A DNA stretch of 64,000 bases from assembly GCA_963658405.1 (NCBI GenBank), contig CAVKQI010000003.1, forward strand, positions 1 through 64,000, given 5' to 3'. The notes under the pieces are model-generated. The model saw only the letters and a program-made list of their open reading frames with translations. It had not been told where the DNA came from and searched no databases. The stretch is from CAG-791 sp963658405 (GTDB lineage: Bacteria > Bacillota > Clostridia > Lachnospirales > Lachnospiraceae). Positions 58,698-64,000 of this stretch are shown here, in pieces (the stretch's first letter is position 1; each line of letters starts with the position of its first letter). Position numbers and translations under genes: made by a program.

Positions 58698-59016
58698 TGC
58701 AACCTCTTTCTTCCTCGCTGCCAAGCAGCCTGATCATACTCTCCGCAAACCCTTTGTCTGTCACCGCCACGCAGGATCGGTACTCCTTGCCGATGGCGCC
58801 TCCCAGTGTCTCCTTTGTCCCGTGATGCCGCAGCGGCACCTCATAAAAGGAACACATATTTCCAAAGCTCTTCTCTGTATTCTTCTGCGCATCCTCTGCC
58901 AGGATCACCAGGTAAGCCCGAAAGCCCTTGACTGCCTTTTCTGCAGCGAAGTTTCCGCTCTCTATCTTACCAGCCTTGGCGGCCAGTCCCAGAAGTGATA
59001 AAACTCTATCCTTCAC
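58675..59016 (-). CDS. ylxQ: L7Ae/YlxQ-type RNA-binding protein
   Basis: L7Ae/L30e-fold protein of 113 residues encoded between ylxR and infB in Bacillota, presumed to bind kink-turn-like RNA. Characteristic text is LLGLAAKAGKIESGNFAAEKAVK and VILAEDAQKNT. The start is a GTG at 59016, six bases after AAGGAGG; upstream open frame overlaps ylxR and is discounted. It overlaps both neighbours, so translation is coupled. The C-terminus has an acidic/Cys tail (EEERGCNGEDENQ). Confidence 0.9.
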
Positions 59017-59326
59017 AGTCAGCCTCCTTCCCGGCCTGCTCAATCTGCGGAGAGGCATGGGGAGATGCCCCCGCCAGGCTCTTCTCCAATGACCGATAGA
59101 TCTCCGACGGCACACTCATGCCATAGGCCCGATTCAGTGCCTTTTTCTTTTCTGCCAGCTGCAGACAGGCTGTGCTTCTGCACAGATAAGCGCCCCGTCC
59201 GTTGGCCCGTCCTGTCAGATCCAGAGAGATCTCTCCCTCCGGCGAGCGGATGATCCGCACCAGGCTCTTTTTTTCCTTCATCTCTCCGCAGCCAATGCAT
59301 TGGCGCATCGGAATCTTTTTCGGCAT
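59006..59326 (-). CDS. ylxR: YlxR family RNA-binding protein
   Basis: DUF448 protein of 106 residues. It begins MPKKIPMRQCIGCGEMKEKKSL, with the usual GRANGRGAYLC motif; reported as a nucleoid/RNase P-associated factor in relatives. It follows nusA across a short hairpin and overlaps ylxQ by 11 bases. The Ala/Gly/Glu tail is typical in length. Confidence 0.95.
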   Translation of the reverse strand: MPKKIPMRQCIGCGEMKEKKSLVRIIRSPEGEISLDLTGRANGRGAYLCRSTACLQLAEKKKALNRAYGMSVPSEIYRSLEKSLAGASPHASPQIEQAGKEADCEG

Positions 59327-59347
59327 GCTGCTTCTGTTACCTCCATC

Positions 59348-59367
59348 TGCCGCAGTTTACTGCGGCA
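59348..59367. repeat. Lone A-type hairpin between nusA and ylxR
   Basis: tgccgcagtttactgcggca, arms TGCCGCAG/CTGCGGCA with a four-base loop. It has the same arm swap (GCAG/CTGC instead of CTGC/GCAG) as the element at 33.1 kb. Confidence 0.75.
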
Positions 59368-59396
59368 ACACTTAATCTGTATAGAAATCCGGAAGA

Positions 59397-60626
59397 TTAT
59401 TCCTGCTCTTCCTCTGCGGTCTCTTCGACATCTTCTGCAGCAGATGCATCATCCTCTGCAAAATCTTCCTCTGTCTCCGATGCCTCGGAAGTCTCCTCGT
59501 CATATGCCTCCTCATCGTCAGCATATTCCTCGTCCTCTTCGTACTCGTCGTCCAGATAATCCTCATAGCGGAAACCGGGCGCATCCTTTGCCTGGGTCTC
59601 GCTCTTGATGTCGATCTTGTAGCCGGTCAGTCTGGCTGCCAGACGTGCATTCTGTCCTTCGCGTCCGATGGCCAGGGACAGCTGATAATCCGGCACCACG
59701 ACCTTGGCCGTCTTTTCTTCCGGATCAGCAAAGACTGCCACGATCTTTGCCGGGGAAAGGGCGTTCTGAATAAAGTTACCAGGGTTCTCATCCCAGTTCA
59801 CGATATCGATCTTCTCGCCGTTTAATTCTTCCACGATGTTATTGACACGGGCACCGTTCATACCTACGCATGCACCCACCGGATCCACATTGGGATCATT
59901 GCTGCAGACAGCGATCTTGGTGCGGCTGCCGGCCTCTCTGGCGATGCTCATGATCTCTACCGTGCCGTCATGGATCTCGGTCACTTCCTGCTCAAAGAGT
60001 CTCTTTACCAGCTCCGGATGCGTACGGCTTACCATGATGCGGGGTCCCTTGGGAGTCTCTCTGACCTCCAGGATATAGACCTTGACTCTCTCTGTGGGAC
60101 GCAGCACCTCACCGGGCACCTGCTCCTTCTCATTGAGGACGGCATCTGCCTTGCCCAGGTTGACAGTGATGCTCTTGGGCATGACGCGCTGCACGATACC
60201 GGTGACGATATCCTTCTGCTTTTCGTAGTACTCGGAATAAACGGCTCTGCGGTCCTCCTCGCGGATCTTCTGGAGCAGGACATTCTTGGCGATCTGGGTG
60301 GCGATGCGGCCGAAGGACTGGCTGTTGATCTTTACCTGCACCACATCTCCCACTGCTGCCGTGCGTCTGATCTCCTTGGCATCCTGCAGGGAAATCTCCA
60401 GCAGATCATCCTCTACATCCTCCGGCGTCTCTACGACAGTCTTCTCTGCATAGCAGCCGAAATCACAGGTGTCACGGTCGATTTCCACTCTTATATTATC
60501 TGCCTTGCCGTAGTTATTCTTGCAGGCTGTCAGCAGTGCATTCTCAATTGCCTCAAAAAGGGTATCCTTGCTGATATTTTTCTCTTTTTCCAGCGCATCC
60601 AAAGCTTCCTTGAGATCTTTATTCAT
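59397..60626 (-). CDS. nusA: Transcription termination/antitermination factor NusA
   Basis: RNA polymerase-binding factor with an N-terminal domain (MNKDLKEALDALEKEKNI), an S1 domain, two KH domains (GACVGMNGARVNNIVEELNGE and LAIGREGQNARLAARLTG) and a very acidic C-terminal tail (about 60 residues of Asp, Glu and Ala) instead of the proteobacterial acidic repeats. The start used is the second ATG (60626), preceded by GGGAG; an ATG four codons earlier sits too close to its site. Second gene of the rimP operon. Confidence 0.97.
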   Translation of the reverse strand: MNKDLKEALDALEKEKNISKDTLFEAIENALLTACKNNYGKADNIRVEIDRDTCDFGCYAEKTVVETPEDVEDDLLEISLQDAKEIRRTAAVGDVVQVKINSQSFGRIATQIAKNVLLQKIREEDRRAVYSEYYEKQKDIVTGIVQRVMPKSITVNLGKADAVLNEKEQVPGEVLRPTERVKVYILEVRETPKGPRIMVSRTHPELVKRLFEQEVTEIHDGTVEIMSIAREAGSRTKIAVCSNDPNVDPVGACVGMNGARVNNIVEELNGEKIDIVNWDENPGNFIQNALSPAKIVAVFADPEEKTAKVVVPDYQLSLAIGREGQNARLAARLTGYKIDIKSETQAKDAPGFRYEDYLDDEYEEDEEYADDEEAYDEETSEASETEEDFAEDDASAAEDVEETAEEEQE

Positions 60627-60639
60627 CTTTGCTCCCATG

Positions 60640-60852
60640 CTCCTTTCCTTGGTGCCGGCCTGTCGCCGGGCATGTTCCTGTCCTGTATGTCTGTGCTTCT
60701 CTGTATTCTCGGTGATTTTCTGTATTTCTATGGTTCTCTGTATCTTCTATAATTCTCTTTAAATCTTTATTTCTGTGATTCTCTGCGTTTTTGTATCTGC
60801 CTGACACCTGTCCGGTTCCTATGAACCGGCTGTCCACAGATAAGATCCACAC
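60640..60852 (-). repeat. Purine-rich low-complexity spacer between rimP and nusA
   Basis: On the mRNA strand imperfect units of ACAGAGAAYCAYAGAAAT recur several times (about 60690-60800). An open frame through it reads ENHRN repeats but has no ribosome binding site and no family look, so it is taken as non-coding. Confidence 0.6.
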
Positions 60853-61356
60853 TTAAAAACCCAATGCCAGACGCAGCATGGCGATATTCTTGCGTCCAAA
60901 AACCTGTCTGGTACCGTCCGCAAGGACGATGGTGATCTGAAAAGCATCAAAGCTCTCCAGCTCCCCGGCAAATTCCTTGGGTCCCTTGGGTTCCAGAGGC
61001 TTGTAGAGCTTTAACTCCACCTGCTCTCCCAGGCTGTACTGCAGATGTCTGTCCTTGGTCAGTGCACGACCAAGCCCGGGACTGGATACTTCCAATACAT
61101 AGGCCTCCGGGATAATATCCTCCTGATCCAGTACGTCGGAATAGGCTCTGCTGACTTCTACGCAGTCATCGATGGTGACGCCGCCTTCCTTGTCGATATA
61201 GGCGCGAAGGTAATAATCGCTCCCTTCCTTCACATAATCCACATCGTAGATCTGCACGCCGTGCGCCTCTGCGATCGGGATCAGCAATTCCTCTGCCTTA
61301 CGGGCATAACCGCCTTTTCCGGAGGATGTGCCTTTCTTATTACCCTGTTCTCCCAT
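60853..61356 (-). CDS. rimP: Ribosome maturation factor RimP
   Basis: 30S assembly factor, 167 residues. It has a Gly/Lys-rich N-terminal stretch (GEQGNKKGTSSGKGGYARK), then ELLIPIAEAHGVQIYDVDYVKEG, the conserved DCVEVSRAYSDVLDQED and LEVSSPGLGRALT, and the C-terminal Sm-like part. The start at 61356 follows AGAGGAAATT. First gene of the rimP-nusA-ylxR-ylxQ-infB-rbfA-nrnA-truB-ribF operon. Upstream leader contains a terminator-like hairpin. Confidence 0.96.
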   Translation of the reverse strand: MGEQGNKKGTSSGKGGYARKAEELLIPIAEAHGVQIYDVDYVKEGSDYYLRAYIDKEGGVTIDDCVEVSRAYSDVLDQEDIIPEAYVLEVSSPGLGRALTKDRHLQYSLGEQVELKLYKPLEPKGPKEFAGELESFDAFQITIVLADGTRQVFGRKNIAMLRLALGF

Positions 61357-61416
61357 GTAATTTCCTCTTAATTCTATGGCATTTCTGCTGTATTCGTCAT
61401 CTCTATTTTCGGGCAT

Positions 61417-61444
61417 AGAAAAAGTGGACTTCGTCAGTCCACTT
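61417..61444 (-). terminator. Terminator-like hairpin in the rimP operon leader
   Basis: AAGTGGACT-GACGA-AGTCCACTT followed by a T run on the minus strand, 60 bases before the rimP start codon and about 20 bases after the predicted transcription start. Confidence 0.75.
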
Positions 61445-61469
61445 CATCAATCCCTACGTCTACCATGTC

Positions 61470-61498
61470 ATACTAGCACTGTTTTTGCGGAAAATCAA
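61470..61498 (-). promoter_or_regulatory. Promoter of the rimP-ribF operon
   Basis: TTGATT (61493-61498), 17-base spacer, TAGTAT (61470-61475), minus strand. No other promoter this good was found before rbfA. Upstream 61499-61650 shows nothing else. Confidence 0.75.
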
Positions 61499-61657
61499 GC
61501 ATTTTCGGGGCTGCGGCGGCGTCAAAGTGCCGCAGATCAATCGCATAAACCATTTCTTGCAAACTTTTTACCTGCTCTTTACATTCCTGTGATGGTGATT
61601 TTCGCCGTCTGCGGTATTCTGTATATCAGCTGCACATAAAAGTTGCATCTCATAACT

Positions 61658-61761
61658 CAGCCAGACGTGCGAGCGGGTGGCGGATGATGTCCGGCGCACG
61701 AGCACTGAGCTGCAAGGCGTCCCCAAGCGGACATCGCCGACAGGACCCGCCCCTCGGCTGG
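61658..61761. repeat. Long structured repeat, copy 2
   Basis: Shares with copy 1 (31903-32075) gagcgggtgg, cggatgatgtccggcgca, aggcgtccccaagcggacat, cgccgacaggacccgc and ggcgt ends. Outer arms read gccag/ctggc here and gccgg/ccggc in copy 1, so pairing is kept across a base change. The central part is about 60 bases shorter. Confidence 0.8.
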
Positions 61762-61825
61762 CGTACGGGTAGCAACCAAAAGCAACGGATTAGTTGTCAG
61801 CACAAATAAATATGCATAGCTGTAG

Positions 61826-61853
61826 TGCATTTAAATGCAAATAATTGTATAAT
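61826..61853 (+). promoter_or_regulatory. Promoter with palindrome before the PLC-like gene
   Basis: TATAAT at 61848-61853 without a good -35. A perfect 14-base palindrome TGCATTTAAATGCA (61826-61839) covers the -35 position, which suggests a regulator-dependent promoter. Confidence 0.5.
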
Positions 61854-61928
61854 TTGAACAATACAACATTTTCATGCTGCGCAGCAAGGCAGCCACGTCT
61901 CCTCTGCCGCAGCGGAAAGGAATTTCAC

Positions 61929-62741
61929 ATGCCTGCAACTTATGCACATCATCGTTTCGGCGCCGATGTCCTGCGCTGTCTCCCCGGTCCTCTGGCCGCC
62001 GTCATTCTTCGGCATCGTCAGGTCTTTGACATCGGCCTGCAGGGGCCGGATATCTATTTTTATTACGAGCCTCTCCATCACAACCCCGTCAGTGCCCTGG
62101 CCGGGCAGATGCACGATGCACCGGCACTGCCATTCTTTGAAGAGTGCCGCCGCCACATCCTCTCCCTGGAAGATCCCGCACAGAAAGAAGCCGCCATTGC
62201 CTATGCCATGGGATTTCTCTGTCACTTCAGCCTGGATCATGCCTGTCACGGCTATATCGAGGAGCGGATCGGCAAGGGAGATGTAAACCATACCCAGATC
62301 GAGAGCGAATTCGACAGGCGACTCGCTGTCATGGACGGCCACGATCCACTGCATTATTCTTTTACTTCGGATTTCATCGCTTCCAATGAAAATGCACAGC
62401 TCATCGCCGGCTTTTTCCCGGATCTTTCTCCTAAAACGGTGCGCAAGGCGCTCGTATCCTTCCGGCAGTTTAATCAGATCCTGCAGACACCCAATCCTCT
62501 GCTGCGGGGCGCCACCATCGGCGTCATGAAGATGACCGGCAGCAGCTATCCATCTCTGCGGGGGCACCTCATCGAGCGCCGGCCCAATCCCGCCTGCACC
62601 GACAGCAATAAGCGTCTGGGACAGCTCTATCACGAAGGCCTTGAAAAGGCCGCTGCCCTGCTGCCCGCCTACGGATCCGCTCTGCAGGATGCTTCCCTTG
62701 CGCTGGATCCGTATCTGGAGCACACCTACGGTCCCAAGTAA
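61929..62741 (+). CDS. Zinc-dependent phospholipase C-like protein
   Basis: Protein of 270 residues resembling the zinc-dependent PLC/S1-P1 nuclease-like family common in Clostridia. Metal-binding residues are likely in ATYAHHRFGADV, LQGPDIYFYY, FLCHFSLDHACHGYI and VNHTQIESEFD (repeated His and Asp). There is no signal peptide, so it acts inside the cell or is not a toxin. Start is ATG at 61929 after AAAGGAATT. Real substrate is unknown. Confidence 0.85.
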   Translation: MPATYAHHRFGADVLRCLPGPLAAVILRHRQVFDIGLQGPDIYFYYEPLHHNPVSALAGQMHDAPALPFFEECRRHILSLEDPAQKEAAIAYAMGFLCHFSLDHACHGYIEERIGKGDVNHTQIESEFDRRLAVMDGHDPLHYSFTSDFIASNENAQLIAGFFPDLSPKTVRKALVSFRQFNQILQTPNPLLRGATIGVMKMTGSSYPSLRGHLIERRPNPACTDSNKRLGQLYHEGLEKAAALLPAYGSALQDASLALDPYLEHTYGPK

Positions 62742-62922
62742 AACACCAAATGATACACAGTCGGACAAAAAGCAAGGTGAAGCAAAGTGATACACAAACC
62801 AAGCTAAATGCAAAGTGATGCGCAGCCGGGAACGCAGACTTCCCGCAGCCGATACCCGTCACACCATGACAGATACTGTACAGGCACACCAAAACCATCC
62901 AAGTCTGCAGAACGGAGTTTAC
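62742..62922 (+). other. Short spacer between the PLC-like and MFS genes
   Basis: Contains small imperfect repeats of gcaaagtgat(a/g)c. No terminator or promoter seen, so the two genes may be co-transcribed. Confidence 0.4.
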
Positions 62923-64000
62923 ATGAAAAAGACCACCAAACTGGAAAAATCCTGGATCCTTTATGATGTGGGCAATTCCGCCTTCACATTGCTGGTGTCC
63001 ACCCTTTTCCCCATCTATTTCAACGCCATCGCCGGCAGTGCAGGTATTTCCAGCGTGGACTATCTGGCTTACTGGGGATATGCCACTTCCATCGTCACTG
63101 CCATCGTAGCCCTGCTTGGCCCCATTCTCGGCTCCGTCACCGACACAAAGGGTTTTAAGAAGCCGATCTTCATCGTCTCCCTTATGATCGGCGTCATCGG
63201 CTGCGTGATTCTCGGTTTTACCGGCAACTGGCTGCTCTTCCTGATCCTGTTCGTCATCGCCAAGGTGGGCTACTCCTCCAGTCTGGTCTTCTACGACTCC
63301 ATGATCCACGATGTGACCACCGAGGAGCGCATGGATGATGTCTCCTCCAAAGGCTATGCCTGGGGCTATATCGGCAGCTGCGTTCCCTTTATCATCGGGC
63401 TTGTATTTGTGCTCTACGCTGATAAGATCGGCATCTCCCAGATGACCGGCCTGGCCATCGCCTTTATCGTCACCGCCCTCTGGTGGTTTGGCTGTACCGT
63501 ACCGCTTCTTAAGAATTATAAGCAGCTGTACTTTGTAGATGCACCCAAGCACGTCATCCGCGAAAGCTTCGGCCGTCTGGGTCATACACTGGCCGGCCTT
63601 AAGAATGACAAGAAGGTGCTGCTGTTCCTTCTGGCTTTCTTCTGCTATATCGACGGTGTCTATACCATCATCGACATGGCCACCGCCTATGGCACCGCAT
63701 TGGGACTGGATACCACCGGCCTTTTGCTGGCCCTTCTGGTGACCCAGTTCGTGGCCTTCCCCTTTGCCCTGCTCTTTGGCTATCTCTCCCACCGCTATCC
63801 CGCATCCAGGCTGATCCCCATCTGCATTGCCGCCTATACCGGCATCGCCATCTTTGCCTTCTTCCTGGATTCCCAGACCAAGTTCTGGATCCTGGCCGTG
63901 GTCGTCGGCATGTTCCAGGGCGGCATACAGGCCCTCTCCCGCTCCCACTTCGCCAAGATCATTCCGGCGGAAAAATCCGGCGAGTACTTCGGCCTCTATG
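62923..64000 (+). CDS. MFS transporter of the UMF1/Atg22-like family (3' end outside window)
   Basis: Major facilitator membrane protein; 359 residues are visible before the window ends. It opens KLEKSWILYDVGNSAFTLLV, the conserved start of UMF1 proteins, with ten or more hydrophobic helices and the loop DTKGFKKPIF. The start is the ATG at 62923 after CGGAG. Members in yeast export amino acids from the vacuole; bacterial functions are not known. Continues past 64000. Confidence 0.92.
   Translation, partial: MKKTTKLEKSWILYDVGNSAFTLLVSTLFPIYFNAIAGSAGISSVDYLAYWGYATSIVTAIVALLGPILGSVTDTKGFKKPIFIVSLMIGVIGCVILGFTGNWLLFLILFVIAKVGYSSSLVFYDSMIHDVTTEERMDDVSSKGYAWGYIGSCVPFIIGLVFVLYADKIGISQMTGLAIAFIVTALWWFGCTVPLLKNYKQLYFVDAPKHVIRESFGRLGHTLAGLKNDKKVLLFLLAFFCYIDGVYTIIDMATAYGTALGLDTTGLLLALLVTQFVAFPFALLFGYLSHRYPASRLIPICIAAYTGIAIFAFFLDSQTKFWILAVVVGMFQGGIQALSRSHFAKIIPAEKSGEYFGLY

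Noticed and set aside
60619..60852. 77-codon open frame with ENHRN repeats between rimP and nusA
   Set aside because: Overlaps the nusA start, no ribosome binding site, low-complexity DNA; kept as spacer.
62569..63948. 459-codon minus-strand open frame
   Set aside because: Antisense to the end of the PLC-like gene and the MFS gene, both with good motifs and ribosome binding sites.

Overview
The window looks like a chromosomal segment of a GC-moderate (mid-50s % by eye) anaerobic Bacillota, most probably a Lachnospiraceae-type Clostridium relative. The support is the gene set: the rimP-nusA-ylxR-ylxQ-infB-rbfA-nrnA-truB-ribF order, PurL as one fused chain, QueH, a class B sortase, an LCP protein, a PLC-like membrane protein and heterodimeric ABC exporters. 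Strong AGGAGG-type ribosome binding sites and sigmaA-type promoters with 16-18 base spacers fit the same group. Almost every gene up to 61.4 kb is on the minus strand; only a MATE pump (7.85-9.18 kb) and the last two genes read on the plus strand. I see no phage, insertion sequence, CRISPR array or rRNA. One tRNA (Trp) is present.

Layout, low to high coordinate. 1-6.6 kb: an FtsX-type ABC permease (cut by the window edge and broken by a 113-base internal duplication), its ATPase, and a two-subunit ABC exporter. 7-9.2 kb: a MerR regulator divergent from a MATE pump with a shared palindromic operator. 9.3-13.1 kb: ClpB and sortase B. 13.2-23.2 kb: a nitrogen-assimilation block (gltD, gltB, an Amt-PII fusion) interrupted by a CPBP protease and a HAD phosphatase. 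23.6-26.5 kb: an arsR/HMA/P1B-ATPase metal-efflux operon. 26.6-31.5 kb: a cassette of circularly permuted ATP-grasp, alpha-E, transglutaminase and two AstE/aspartoacylase-like proteins, one of which lacks the zinc histidines. 32-44.6 kb: an unknown membrane protein, argS, queH, carB, carA and purL. 44.9-51.8 kb: tRNA-Trp, VanZ, PH-domain and LCP envelope proteins, a double flavodoxin-like reductase, dus, a gamma carbonic anhydrase and a Dabb protein. 52-61.4 kb: the large translation/transcription operon from rimP to ribF. 61.9-64 kb: a PLC-like protein and an MFS transporter cut by the window end.

Two kinds of non-coding structure stand out. First, a mosaic family of short perfect hairpins (modules called A-D here) fills the gaps between stop codon and ribosome binding site at many operon-internal junctions; arms vary while loops are kept. 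It forms a 280-base exact tandem duplication between dus and the flavodoxin gene. Second, several operons (gltB, amt, purL, the ATP-grasp cassette, rimP) have a good promoter followed closely by a terminator-like hairpin inside the leader. The gltB and amt leaders also share an alternative hairpin with the same AAAGG-type six-base loop, which suggests coordinated antitermination of nitrogen genes. Two copies of another long structured repeat lie at 31.9 and 61.7 kb, and a 123-base unit is repeated three times between purL and carA.
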